The translations under genes were made by a program, and so were the position numbers. The notes under the pieces were generated by a model. The model was not told the DNA's origin. It ran no database searches and was given only the letters and a program-made list of their open reading frames with translations. Below are positions 25,789 through 34,446 of a stretch of DNA of 64,000 nt, in pieces. The stretch covers positions 1-64,000 of the forward strand of contig DASQTB010000048.1 of the NCBI GenBank assembly GCA_035642095.1, given 5' to 3'. The first letter of the stretch is position 1; every line of letters begins with the position of its first letter. This DNA is from DASQTB01 sp035642095. GTDB taxonomy: Bacteria > Actinomycetota > UBA4738 > CALAEC01.

Positions 25789-27296
25789 TGGCGAAGAAGG
25801 ACGAGCTCGAGCACCGTCGTCATCCCTCGGCCCTGGCCGAGGCGACGCCGTTCGACTATGCCCCCGCCCCGGAATCCCGGGACATCGTGTCGATCGAACC
25901 CCGGTACGGTCTGTTCATCGGGGGGGAGTTCGTCGACCCGAAGAGCGGGACGTGGTTCGAGACGATCAACCCGGCCACCGAACAGCGGCTGTCCGAGGTA
26001 GCCTCGGCCGGTCCGGAGGACGTCGACCTCGCCGTTCGCACCGCTCGACGGGCATCGGAGCAACAGTGGCGCGACATGCCGGGGGCCGAACGAGCCAAGT
26101 ACATCTACCGGATCGCCCGGCAGCTCCAGGAGCGGTCCAGGGAGTTCGCGGTACTGGAGTCGCTTGACGGCGGCAAGCCGATCAAGGAGTCTCGCGACGT
26201 CGACGTGCCCCTGGCCGCGGCCCACTTCTTCTACTACGCCGGATGGGCGGACAAGCTCGGGTACGCGTTCCCCGGACGCATCCCCAGCCCCCTCGGTGTG
26301 GCCGGGCAGGTCATCCCGTGGAACTTCCCGCTGTTGATGGCGGCGTGGAAGATCGCCCCGGCTCTGGCCACGGGGAACACCGTCGTGCTCAAGCCAGCCG
26401 AGACCACTCCGCTGACCGCGTTGCTCCTGGCCGAGGTGATCCAGGAAGCGGATCTACCCCCCGGAGCGGTCAACATCATCACGGGAGCGGGGGAGACCGG
26501 GGCCGACCTGACATCGCACCCCGGGGTCGACAAGGTCGCCTTCACGGGCTCCACCGAGGTCGGCAAGATCATCCAGCGGGCGGTGGCCGGCAGCGGGAAG
26601 CGGCTCACCCTGGAGCTCGGCGGCAAGGCCGCCAACATCGTGTTCGAGGACGCCGCCCTGGACCAGGCCGTGGAGGGCATCGTCAATGGGATCTACTTCA
26701 ACCAGGGCCACGTGTGCTGCGCCGGATCGCGGCTGTTCGTCCAGGAGTCGGTGTTCGAGCCGGTCCTGGAGAAGCTGAAGGATCGGCTGGCCACGCTCCG
26801 GGTAGGCGATCCTCTCGACAAGAACACCGACGTCGGAGCGATCAACTCGAGGCAGCAGCTCCGGAAGATCGAGGAGCTGGTCGAGTCCGGCGTGGAGGAG
26901 GGCGCGGAGATCTACCAGCCGGCCTGCGATCTCCCGGATCGCGGCTACTGGTTCCGTCCCACCCTGTTCACCAGCGTGGCCCAGTCGCATCGCATCGCAC
27001 AGGAGGAGATCTTCGGCCCCGTCCTCTCGGTCCTCACGTTCCGGACGCCCGAGGAAGCTCTGGAGAAGGCGAACAACACGCCGTATGGGCTCTCGGCCGG
27101 CGTGTGGACCGAGAAGGGCTCCCGGATCCTGTGGATGACCTCCCGCCTTCGGGCCGGGGTGATCTGGGCCAACACGTACAACCGGTTTGATCCCAGCTCG
27201 CCGTTCGGCGGGTATAAGGAGTCAGGGTTCGGACGGGAGGGCGGGCTCCACGGCCTGGAGCCGTACCTCGAGCTGGCGGAGAACGGCAGTGGCTGA
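25788..27296 (+). CDS. NAD(P)-dependent aldehyde dehydrogenase, active form
   Basis: 502 residues, full-length ALDH. The cofactor site shows PWNFPLLMA and FTGSTEVGK; the general base is Glu in LELGGKAAN and the nucleophile is in NQGHVCCAGSR; the C-terminal motifs EEIFGPVLSV and SPFGGYKESGFGRE are complete. Its ATG overlaps the deoC stop, so the likely substrate is acetaldehyde from deoxyribose breakdown. It overlaps the following truncated paralogue by eight bases. Confidence 0.93.
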   Translation: MAKKDELEHRRHPSALAEATPFDYAPAPESRDIVSIEPRYGLFIGGEFVDPKSGTWFETINPATEQRLSEVASAGPEDVDLAVRTARRASEQQWRDMPGAERAKYIYRIARQLQERSREFAVLESLDGGKPIKESRDVDVPLAAAHFFYYAGWADKLGYAFPGRIPSPLGVAGQVIPWNFPLLMAAWKIAPALATGNTVVLKPAETTPLTALLLAEVIQEADLPPGAVNIITGAGETGADLTSHPGVDKVAFTGSTEVGKIIQRAVAGSGKRLTLELGGKAANIVFEDAALDQAVEGIVNGIYFNQGHVCCAGSRLFVQESVFEPVLEKLKDRLATLRVGDPLDKNTDVGAINSRQQLRKIEELVESGVEEGAEIYQPACDLPDRGYWFRPTLFTSVAQSHRIAQEEIFGPVLSVLTFRTPEEALEKANNTPYGLSAGVWTEKGSRILWMTSRLRAGVIWANTYNRFDPSSPFGGYKESGFGREGGLHGLEPYLELAENGSG

Positions 27297-28158
27297 TCCT
27301 CGGCGGGTTTCCGTCCGCCGCACGCACAAGCTGTACATCGGGGGCCAGTTCCCCCGGTCGGAGTCGGGACGGTCGTACCCCGCGGTCGACCGCGATAACG
27401 GGGTCGTGGCCCGGGTGGCCCGGGCCAGCAGGAAGGACGTCCGCGATGCGGTCCGCGCTGCACGGGCGGCGTTGCCCGGGTGGTCCGGCAAGACGGCGTA
27501 CCACCGCGGTCAGGTCCTGTACCGGGTGGCCGAGCTGATGGAGGGCCGGCGGGACCAGTTCGTCGACGAGGTCCGTCGGGCCGGCGCCACCGACCCCGAA
27601 GCGGGCGTGGACGCCGCCATCGACCGGTGGGTCTGGTACGCGGGATGGGCGGACAAGATCCATCACATCCTGGGCTCGGTGAATCCGGTGGCCGCCCCGT
27701 ACTTCAACTTCACCATCCCCGAGCCGACCGGTGTGGTTGGGATAGTCGCTCCCGCCGACGCCCCGCTGCTGGGTCTGGTGTCGCGTCTGGCTCCCGCGGT
27801 GGTCGGCGGGAACTGCGTGGTCGTGCTGGCCAGCGAGCGGTGGCCGCTGTCCGCAGTCACCCTGTCCGAGGTCCTGGCCACCAGCGACGTCCCCGGCGGC
27901 GTCATCAACGTCCTGACGGGGTATACAGCGGAACTGGTGCCGTGGCTCGCCGGCCACATGGACGTCAACGCTATCGACGTCACCGGGCTGCCGGAGGAGC
28001 TCCGACAGGAGGTCGAGCGACTCGGCGCCGAGAACGTGAAGCGGATCGTTCGAGCGAAGGATGGTCAGACCGAGTGGTTGAGCGGCCGCGCCCAGAGCCC
28101 GTACGCCGTCACGGCCTTCATGGAGATGAAGACCGTGTGGCACCCGATGGGCGCGTGA
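27289..28158 (+). CDS. truncated aldehyde dehydrogenase-like protein, catalytically inactive
   Basis: 289 residues related to the N-terminal (cofactor-binding) part of the preceding enzyme: KLYIGGQFPRSESGRSY, WYAGWADKIHHILGS and PTGVVGIVAPADAPLLG. The frame lacks the Glu base region (LELGGK), the catalytic Cys and the C-terminal oligomerisation region, ending in an unrelated tail. Boundaries are clean, with stop and start overlaps on both sides, so this is a maintained gene and not a remnant. It may be a structural partner of the full enzyme, as seen for such deoC-ALDH-ALDH sets in Actinobacteria. Confidence 0.8.
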   Translation: MADPRRVSVRRTHKLYIGGQFPRSESGRSYPAVDRDNGVVARVARASRKDVRDAVRAARAALPGWSGKTAYHRGQVLYRVAELMEGRRDQFVDEVRRAGATDPEAGVDAAIDRWVWYAGWADKIHHILGSVNPVAAPYFNFTIPEPTGVVGIVAPADAPLLGLVSRLAPAVVGGNCVVVLASERWPLSAVTLSEVLATSDVPGGVINVLTGYTAELVPWLAGHMDVNAIDVTGLPEELRQEVERLGAENVKRIVRAKDGQTEWLSGRAQSPYAVTAFMEMKTVWHPMGA

Positions 28159-28526
28159 CCGACCGCCCGGCGCCGGACCCGGGCCAGACGGATCCGACCA
28201 AGGGGCTCCATCCGCTCTCTCAGATCGCTCGGTTCGTCGGACGAAGCGGCAGACGGATCGCGGTCACCATCGCCGGGTTCGCCGTCCTCTTGGCCGGCGT
28301 GATCATGCTGGTGACCCCCGGTCCGGGGATCCTCGGGATCATCGCCGGGCTGACCATCCTGGCCACCGAATGGGCCTGGGCCGAGAAGGCACTCGACAAG
28401 GCGAAGCTCCGAGCCGGCCAGGCCGCACAGGCTGCCACGGCTACCCCATTCCGGCTCGGCCTGGCCATCGGGGCCACGATCATGGGCATCGTGGCGGTTC
28501 TCGTCTATTTCTTCTTCATCCGCTAG
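28155..28526 (+). CDS. PGPGW-motif transmembrane protein
   Basis: 123 residues with two hydrophobic segments flanking MLVTPGPGILGIIAGL, the signature of the TIGR02611/PF09656 putative membrane family, and a second helix pair near the C-terminus (LGLAIGATIMGIVAVLVYFFF). Function unknown. GTG overlaps the stop of the truncated ALDH (GTGA), so it is translated with the deoC operon. Confidence 0.75.
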   Translation: MTDRPAPDPGQTDPTKGLHPLSQIARFVGRSGRRIAVTIAGFAVLLAGVIMLVTPGPGILGIIAGLTILATEWAWAEKALDKAKLRAGQAAQAATATPFRLGLAIGATIMGIVAVLVYFFFIR

Positions 28527-28571
28527 CCGAAACCCGTTTTACCGCTCCGATCATCGGGCAAGAGTCCGCCC

Positions 28572-29078
28572 GTGGCGTCACGGAGGCTAAGCGGGCAGGG
28601 ACGGGAGTTTCGGGGACGAACCGCGGAGCTGTTTCACTACGTCGAGTACTTCTTCTACATTGCCGTGGCCGCCGCCCTAGGGATCGTGGGCGCGATCATC
28701 TTCGGGCATGCGGTGTACACGTTCGTCACTGGGATCGAGGACGAGGGGCTGGGGTCGGCCGTGCTCCAGCTCCTGGACCAGCTGCTCCTGGTCTTCATCG
28801 TCGCCGAGCTGATCCACACCGTCCGGGCGGTGATCAACGACCGGGTCCTGATATCGGAGCCGTTCCTGATCGTGGGCATCGTGGCCTCAATCCGAAGACT
28901 GATCGTGGTCACCGCCGAGGTTCCGAGGTTCGTGGGGACCGACGAGTTCGCCAGCCTCATGCTCGAGATCGGCGTGCTGGTGGGGGCGGTCTTGGCCCTC
29001 GGCCTCACCGTGTTCCTGCTCCGTCACACCGAGCACCCGGAGCCGAGACCCTCCGGTGAACGAGAGCCTGCCCGCTAG
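28572..29078 (+). CDS. PsiE-like phosphate-starvation-inducible membrane protein
   Basis: 168 residues with four hydrophobic helices: FHYVEYFFYIAVAAALGIVG, LLLVFIVAELIHTV, ISEPFLIVGIVASIRRLIVV and a final helix. The order and the FLIVGIVASIRR segment fit the PsiE family (PF06146). The biochemical role is unknown. The gene begins 45 bases after the PGPGW gene, with GTG at 28572. Confidence 0.75.
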   Translation: MASRRLSGQGREFRGRTAELFHYVEYFFYIAVAAALGIVGAIIFGHAVYTFVTGIEDEGLGSAVLQLLDQLLLVFIVAELIHTVRAVINDRVLISEPFLIVGIVASIRRLIVVTAEVPRFVGTDEFASLMLEIGVLVGAVLALGLTVFLLRHTEHPEPRPSGEREPAR

Positions 29079-29215
29079 TCTAGGCTGCCCGGCCGGTGGT
29101 CCGGTTCCACAGGATTTGCCCTCCGGCCCCTTTGTGGGTTCCCATGGAGCCGAGCGAAGCAGGGGAGCCGGATCCCGAGTTTGGGACCCGATGCTGCGCG
29201 GGAGGAGGAACTGCC

Positions 29216-30790
29216 ATGAGTCATCGCTCGAGGCGAGCTCTCTTCGCCGCGCTCGTGCTCGCCGTCACCCTGGTGTCCGCGTCGGTCTCTGGGGCCTCGG
29301 CGGCGGGAAGCAGCGAGGAGAAGAGTTACCTGGTGGTCCTGGAGTCCGGGGATCAAGGTGCCGGCCGGAGGGCCATCGAGAACGCGGGAGGCGAGCTGAT
29401 CTCGGTGAACAAGTTGGGCATCGGCCGGGCCGTGTCGAGCAACCCCGCGTTCGTCTCCACGGTTCGATCGACCGGGGTCCTGGCTGCGGTCGGGGCGGAC
29501 GGCGGGTTCCACGTCGAGCCACTCGACATCGTCCAGGGACCGGCCCAGGTGCCGGGGCCGGAGATGGCCGGTGACTGCTCCGCTCACTTCGGGGTCCCCA
29601 TCGGCGTGGGGCCGGACCAGCTGTCCGCCTGCCAATGGGACATGCGGATCATCCATGCCAGCCCCGGCGGCTCATACTCCGAGAACCGCGGCGATGGGGT
29701 GACGGTGGGGATCATCGACACGGGCGTGGACTTCACCCATCCGGACATCGCCCCGAACCTCGACCTGGGCCTCTCCTGCTCGTTCATCACCCCGACGAAC
29801 CCCGCGGCCATTCCGCAGGACATCGATCCGACCGGACAGTGCCTGACGAAGTCGGCCACCCAGGACTTCTTCGGACATGGCACGCACGTGGCCGGGATCG
29901 TGGCCGCCCCGATCAACGGCCTGGGGGTGGCCGGCGTCGCCCCAGAGGCCACCCTGGCCAGCCTGAAGGTGTGCGCCACCGGCGGATTCTGCTTCACCAA
30001 GGAGGTCACCGACGCGCTGATCTACGCCGGCGACAAGGGGCTGGACATCGTCAACCTGAGCCTGTTCGCCGACCCATTCCTGTTCAACTGCCGGAACGAA
30101 GCCGATCAGCGGGCCATCGTGGCCTCGATCGGCCGAGCGGCTCAGTACGCCACGCAGCGGGGAGTCGTCGTGGTCGCGTCGGCCGGGAACGAGGCCACCG
30201 ACCTGGGTCACCCCGAGACGGACGAGATCAGCCCGGACTTCCCCCCGGGCTCTGAGGAGACCCGGGATGTGGGGAACCAGTGCATCGTCCTCCCCGCCGA
30301 GCTGCCCTCGGTGGCCACGGTCTCTGCCATCGGGCCCCAGGGAAAGCTGTCCTTCTATTCGAACTATGGGAACGCCGCGGTCGACGTAACGGCACCCGGT
30401 GGATCCTCCGGCCAGGCCCCCAACCCGTTCGGGCGGGTCCTCAATGCCTGGGGATCGGAGGCACCGCCGCTGAGCACGGTGAACCGGCGGCTGGTGGAGG
30501 ACTGCGCGGTGGTGGATGGCCAGAACGTGTGCGCCCTGTACGGCTGGATCCAGGGCACGTCCATGGCGGCGCCACACGCTTCCGGCGTGGCGGCGCTGAT
30601 CCGCTCGGCGTATCCGGACCTCCCGGCGTTGGCCGTGATCGCCCGCATGCAGAGCACCGCCATGACGATGGTGTGCGAGGAGGTGCAGGATCCGCTGACC
30701 GATCCGCCGAAGGACTGCACCGGCGGCCCTGGCCACACCAACTTCTACGGCAGCGGGCTGGTGGACGCCCTGGCGGCCGGACAGGCGTAG
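29216..30790 (+). CDS. secreted subtilisin-like serine protease (S8 family)
   Basis: 524 residues. A signal peptide (RRALFAALVLAVTLVSASVSG) is followed by an I9-like propeptide (YLVVLESGDQ) and the catalytic domain: Asp168 (GIIDTGVDFTHPD), His221 (FGHGTHVAG) and Ser449 (GTSMAAPH), with oxyanion Asn in VASAGNE. Cys pairs within the domain suggest disulfides. ATG 29216 has a strong GGAGGAGGA site; the frame upstream is not signal-like. Its product is exported and probably self-processed. A long leader of about 130 bases precedes it. Confidence 0.92.
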   Translation: MSHRSRRALFAALVLAVTLVSASVSGASAAGSSEEKSYLVVLESGDQGAGRRAIENAGGELISVNKLGIGRAVSSNPAFVSTVRSTGVLAAVGADGGFHVEPLDIVQGPAQVPGPEMAGDCSAHFGVPIGVGPDQLSACQWDMRIIHASPGGSYSENRGDGVTVGIIDTGVDFTHPDIAPNLDLGLSCSFITPTNPAAIPQDIDPTGQCLTKSATQDFFGHGTHVAGIVAAPINGLGVAGVAPEATLASLKVCATGGFCFTKEVTDALIYAGDKGLDIVNLSLFADPFLFNCRNEADQRAIVASIGRAAQYATQRGVVVVASAGNEATDLGHPETDEISPDFPPGSEETRDVGNQCIVLPAELPSVATVSAIGPQGKLSFYSNYGNAAVDVTAPGGSSGQAPNPFGRVLNAWGSEAPPLSTVNRRLVEDCAVVDGQNVCALYGWIQGTSMAAPHASGVAALIRSAYPDLPALAVIARMQSTAMTMVCEEVQDPLTDPPKDCTGGPGHTNFYGSGLVDALAAGQA

Positions 30791-30809
30791 GGCTCACCAC
30801 CGAAGGGAA

Positions 30810-30831
30810 GGGGCCGGCATCCGCCGGCCCC
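30810..30831 (+). terminator. strong hairpin after the protease gene
   Basis: GGGGCCGGC (30810-30818) pairs perfectly with GCCGGCCCC (30823-30831) around ATCC, 20 bases after the stop codon. There is no T-run, so termination is inferred from position and stem strength. Confidence 0.55.
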
Positions 30832-30859
30832 TGGCCCGACCTCGGCCAGGTCCGATTGG

Positions 30860-30865
30860 TACGAT
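30860..30865 (+). promoter_or_regulatory. -10 box of recO, leaderless arrangement
   Basis: TACGAT followed by six bases and the GTG of recO at 30872, the same hexamer and spacing as before lepA. Confidence 0.5.
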
Positions 30866-30871
30866 CCGGAC

Positions 30872-31624
30872 GTGCCGCTGTACAAGGAACAGGGGATCGT
30901 CCTGGGCGCGGTCAAGCTCGCGGAGGCCGACAAGATCGTGACCATCCTCACCCAGGGCGAGGGGAAGGTCCGAGCGGTGGCGAAGGGGATCCGCCGGACC
31001 ACGTCGAGGTTCGGAGCCCGGCTGGAGCCGTTCACCCACGTCAACCTGATGCTCTACCGGGGCCGGTCCCTCGATACAGTGACTCAGGCCGAGATCCTCA
31101 GCCCGTTTCGCCCGATCCGCGACGACTTCGGTCTGTTCTCGGCGGGCGAGACGATGCTCGAGTCCGTGGACAAGGTGGCCGAGGAGCACGAGCGCAACGT
31201 CCGCCTGTTCCTTCTTCTGCTCCAGGGCCTCCGGGCACTGGAGACCCGGCCGGCGGATCCCGCCGCGGTGGCCGAGGCCTTCCTAGTCCGGGTGCTGGGG
31301 CTGTCGGGCTTCGCTCCGGCGTTCTCCGCGTGCGCGGTGTGCGGCGACACGTCCGTCGGCCGGTTCTCGGCCTCGCAGGGGGGAGCGGTGTGCGACGGAT
31401 GCCGGGACCGGGACGCCCGCCGGGCCAATCCTGCCGCGCTGACCTGGTTGAACGGCCTGGTGGGGGGCGATCTGGCCGCCGCCGGACAGGGTCCCATCGT
31501 CCCGGAGGTCCGCGGCGAGGCCCGGGCGCTGCTGTTCGGGTTCAGCGAGTACCACCTCGACCGCCGGATCCGGAGCCTCCCGCTCCTGGCTCGGTCGGCC
31601 CGCCCCGCGCCGGCGCCGTCATGA
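30872..31624 (+). CDS. recO: DNA repair protein RecO
   Basis: 250 residues. An N-terminal OB fold (YKEQGIVLGAVKLAEADKI; GKVRAVAKGIRRTTSRFG) is followed by a helical domain with a zinc site of four Cys (CAVCG and CDGC). It helps load RecA on SSB-coated DNA in gap repair. GTG 30872 is six bases after its -10. Stop overlaps the uppS ATG, the usual recO-uppS pairing. Confidence 0.93.
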   Translation: MPLYKEQGIVLGAVKLAEADKIVTILTQGEGKVRAVAKGIRRTTSRFGARLEPFTHVNLMLYRGRSLDTVTQAEILSPFRPIRDDFGLFSAGETMLESVDKVAEEHERNVRLFLLLLQGLRALETRPADPAAVAEAFLVRVLGLSGFAPAFSACAVCGDTSVGRFSASQGGAVCDGCRDRDARRANPAALTWLNGLVGGDLAAAGQGPIVPEVRGEARALLFGFSEYHLDRRIRSLPLLARSARPAPAPS

Positions 31625-32352
31625 GCTTCCTCTCGGACCTGGACCGGTCGAGGATCCCCCGCCACGTGGCCATCATCATGGACGGCAACGGCCGGTGGGC
31701 CGCCCAGCGGGGCCTGGCCAGAACGAAGGGTCATGAGCAGGGTGAGCGAGCGCTGTACGACGTGGTCGAGGGGGGGCTGGAGATCGGTCTGCCGTTCCTC
31801 ACCGTCTACGCGTTCTCCACCGAGAACTGGGATCGCCCCCGGTCGGAGGTCCGATTCCTCATGAACTTCAACCGTACGCTGATCCGGGCCCGTCGCGACG
31901 AGTTGAACGAGCGCGGCGTGAGGATCGTCTTCCTGGGCCGCCGCGACTGGCGCCTGCCCCGTTCGGTCCGGCGGGAGATGGAGGCCGCGGAACGGCTGAC
32001 CGCGGGCAACACGAAGATGACGCTGGTAATCGCCCTCAACTATGGGGGCAGGACCGAGGTCGTCGACGCGGTCAGGCGACTCCTGGCGGACCACGATGAC
32101 GGCCGGCTGCGGGGGGAACGCATCGGGCCGAGGAGCATCTCCCGGCGCCTGTACCTCCCGGAGATCCCCGAGCCGGATCTCCTGATCCGAACATCGGGGG
32201 AGATGCGCACGTCGAACTTCCTCCTCTGGCAGGCGACCTACGCGGAGCTATGGTTCACCCCCGTCCTGTGGCCCGACTTCGGCCGGGAGCAGCTCTTCGA
32301 GGCGATCCGGGACTTCCAGAAACGGGACCGCCGGTTCGGGCGGGTGGAGTGA
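31621..32352 (+). CDS. uppS: isoprenyl transferase (undecaprenyl diphosphate synthase)
   Basis: 243 residues. HVAIIMDGNGRWAAQRG carries the catalytic Asp and Asn; FSTENWDRP, then LLIRTSGEMRTSNFLLW and YAELWFTPVLWPDF complete the cis-prenyltransferase signature (RTSGE--- SNFL). It builds the C55 lipid carrier for cell-wall precursors. ATG 31621 overlaps the recO stop; a long open frame upstream of it is unrelated sequence running across recO in another frame. Confidence 0.95.
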   Translation: MSFLSDLDRSRIPRHVAIIMDGNGRWAAQRGLARTKGHEQGERALYDVVEGGLEIGLPFLTVYAFSTENWDRPRSEVRFLMNFNRTLIRARRDELNERGVRIVFLGRRDWRLPRSVRREMEAAERLTAGNTKMTLVIALNYGGRTEVVDAVRRLLADHDDGRLRGERIGPRSISRRLYLPEIPEPDLLIRTSGEMRTSNFLLWQATYAELWFTPVLWPDFGREQLFEAIRDFQKRDRRFGRVE

Positions 32353-32813
32353 TGCGGTACTTCGCGTATGGCTCGAACATGGACGCTCGGACCATGCAGC
32401 GGTCCGTTCCCGAGGCCTCGCTGGTGGGACCCGGTCGGCTGGAGGGTTTCCGGCTGGAGTTCAACGTGTACTCCGACCGCTGGGAGGGTGGGGCGGCCAA
32501 CCTGGAGCCCGATGAGGACGGGCACCTGTGGGGCGTGGTGTGGGACATCCCCGAGGATGCCCTGGAGCGTCTGGACACGTTCATCGGCCATCCGACGTTC
32601 TACCGGAGGGAGGGCGTCTCGGTCGTGGTCCCGTCCGGCGAACCAACGGAGTGCGTGACCTATCGGGTGGCGCACCAGAGGGGGTACGTCCGACCCACCG
32701 CACAGTACCTGGCCCGGCTGCGAGGTGCCGTGCGAACCCAGGGCCTTCCGCCCGAAGCGCTCGACATCATCGAGTCGGCGGCCAGCCCCCCCCAGCCCCA
32801 CATATCGACGTAG
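32352..32813 (+). CDS. gamma-glutamylcyclotransferase-like protein
   Basis: 153 residues. The opening MRYFAYGSNMDARTM is the YGSN phosphate/peptide-binding loop of GGCT/AIG2-like proteins; the likely catalytic Glu is in the segment after LERLDTFIGHPTFYRRE. It may form 5-oxoproline from gamma-glutamyl peptides. Its ATG overlaps the uppS stop (TGATG). Confidence 0.85.
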   Translation: MRYFAYGSNMDARTMQRSVPEASLVGPGRLEGFRLEFNVYSDRWEGGAANLEPDEDGHLWGVVWDIPEDALERLDTFIGHPTFYRREGVSVVVPSGEPTECVTYRVAHQRGYVRPTAQYLARLRGAVRTQGLPPEALDIIESAASPPQPHIST

Positions 32814-32814
32814 G

Positions 32815-33921
32815 ATGGTCCGCCTCCGCTGGGAGCAGGTACGGCGGTGGCGTGTGGCTCGGCATCACCTCGACCGGCGCGCGCCGAAGGGGCGGCTGGT
32901 GGAGGTGGTCAGCGAGGTGTGCGGCCTCCAGGGCCAGGCGCAGTCCGCCGCGGAACTCCAGCTGTGGGCCCGAGTCGAGGGGGTCACGGCGGAGAACGTT
33001 CGCCAGGCGCTGTGGGAACGGCGGATCCTCATCCGGACGTGGGCCCAGCGGGGCACGCTTCACCTCCATGCCGCCGCCGACTGGCCGGTCTACGCCGCCG
33101 CCCTGGGAACCCACGACCGCTGGTGGAAGGGGGCGTGGCTCCGGATGATCGGCATGAGCGCCGAGGAGCTCCGCCGGACCCTGGACGCGATCCGGGACTC
33201 GCTCGGCGCCCGGCCCCTCACCCGCGAGCAGCTCGCCGACAAGGTCGCCGCCCGCGGCGGGTCCGGGTCCCGGGAGCGGATGCTGTCCGGCTGGGGAGAG
33301 ATGCTCAAGCCGGCGTCGTTCGAGGGAGCGCTGATCTCCGGACCGGCGAAGGGACGGAGCGTGACGTTCGTCCGTCCGGACGGTGGCTGAAGGGCTGGAA
33401 CCCGGTGGACGGCGAGGAGGCCATGCGCGAGGTGCTCCGGCGGTATCTGGCCGCCTACGGACCGTCGACCCGAGAGGAGTTCGCCGCGTGGTGGGGCACC
33501 CAGCCCGCCCCCGCCGGACGGGTCCTGGCCTCGATGCCGGACGGGGGGCTGGAACAGGTCCACGTGGCCGGACGACGTGGGCCCGGTCGGCCGCCGTCCC
33601 GGCGATGAGAGCGAAGCCCGGAAGGAGCCCGGTCGTGCTGCTCCCGGCGTTCGACGTCTACACGGTCGGCTTCCGGCACCGGGAGCAGCTCGTCGAGGGG
33701 CGACACGGCAAGCGGGTGTTCCGCCAGGCGGGATGGATCTCCCCGTGGTGCTGATCGACGGTCGGGCCGCCGGGGTGTGGTCCCACGAGCGGAACGGCGG
33801 GACCATCGAGGTGACCGTCGAGATGCTCGGGCGGCCGACGGCCGCCCAGAAGAAGGCGATCGCCGGGGAGGCGGATCGGTTGGGCGCATTCCTCGAGGGG
33901 CCGGTTCGGGTGTCGATGTAG
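32815..33921 (+). pseudogene. winged-helix DNA glycosylase-like (AlkZ/HTH_42 family) gene with three frameshifts
   Basis: The product starts VRLRWEQVRRWRVARHHL and shows VCGLQGQAQSAAELQLWAR and RGTLHLHAAADW, features of the AlkZ/YcaQ-like winged-helix family (PF06224) that opens DNA crosslinks or acts on alkylated bases. The frame breaks near 33382, 33572 and 33744. Between breaks the family sequence continues: WNPVDGEEAMREVLRRYLAA, LLPAFDVYTVGFRH and VVLIDGRAAGVWSHER, ending at TAG 33921. Each break is repaired by adding one base beside a G or C run, giving about 368 residues. Start ATG 32815 is two bases after the previous stop. Confidence 0.75.
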
Positions 33922-33924
33922 GCT
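33919..33924 (+). promoter_or_regulatory. -10 box before the PNPOx-like gene
   Basis: TAGGCT, overlapping the stop codon of the broken winged-helix gene, is followed by six bases and the ATG at 33931. This gives the downstream gene its own leaderless promoter. Confidence 0.4.
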
Positions 33925-33930
33925 CGATCG

Positions 33931-34446
33931 ATGGGCCGGCTGACCGAGGAGATGAAGCGGGTGATTCGCGAGCAGCGGCTGGCCCACGTGGCCACCGTCC
34001 GCCCCGACGGCACCCCCAACCTGTCGCCGAAGGCCACCACCACCGTGTGGGACGACGACCACCTGATCTTCGCCGACCTCCGCTCGCCCGGCACGGTGGC
34101 GAACATCCGACAGAACCCGTCGGTGGAGGTCAACGTAGTCGATCCGTTCCTCCGCAAGGGATACCGGTTCCGGGGCACGGCCGAGGTGTTCACCGAGGGA
34201 GCGTTCTTCCAGGAAGCCGTCGGCTTCTTCGGACGGGGAGCGGACGCGGTGGAACGCCCTGAAGAGCGGATCCACAGCATCGTCCTGATCGAGGTGGATC
34301 GAGCGCTGCCGCTGCTGTCGCCGGCGTACGAGCTGGGCCCCACCGAGGAGGAGGTGCTGGCCTTCTGGAAGCGGTACTACGGCTCGCTCCAGCGCCCCCC
34401 CTCGCCGAGCCCCGCTACCGGGTCCGAGCCGGGAGCTTCGTTCTGA
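33931..34446 (+). CDS. pyridoxamine 5'-phosphate oxidase-like flavoprotein
   Basis: 171 residues. The split beta-barrel of FMN-binding PNPOx-like proteins is seen in HVATVRPDGTPNLSPKATT, IFADLRSPGTVANIRQNPSV and YRFRGTAEVFTEG. The C-terminal 30 residues are Pro/Ser-rich. Likely an FMN- or F420-dependent reductase of unknown substrate. No biosynthetic vitamin B6 genes are near. Confidence 0.85.
   Translation: MGRLTEEMKRVIREQRLAHVATVRPDGTPNLSPKATTTVWDDDHLIFADLRSPGTVANIRQNPSVEVNVVDPFLRKGYRFRGTAEVFTEGAFFQEAVGFFGRGADAVERPEERIHSIVLIEVDRALPLLSPAYELGPTEEEVLAFWKRYYGSLQRPPSPSPATGSEPGASF

Noticed and set aside
29079..29215. Possible riboswitch in the leader of the secreted protease
   Set aside because: The G-rich leader recalls c-di-AMP and c-di-GMP aptamers of actinobacterial cell-wall genes, but I could not fit the conserved core of either; a covariance-model search would decide.
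30280..31620. Long plus-strand open frame running from the protease gene across recO into uppS
   Set aside because: It is Gly/Pro/Arg-rich out-of-frame sequence of the subtilase and recO genes; only the part from ATG 31621 is uppS.
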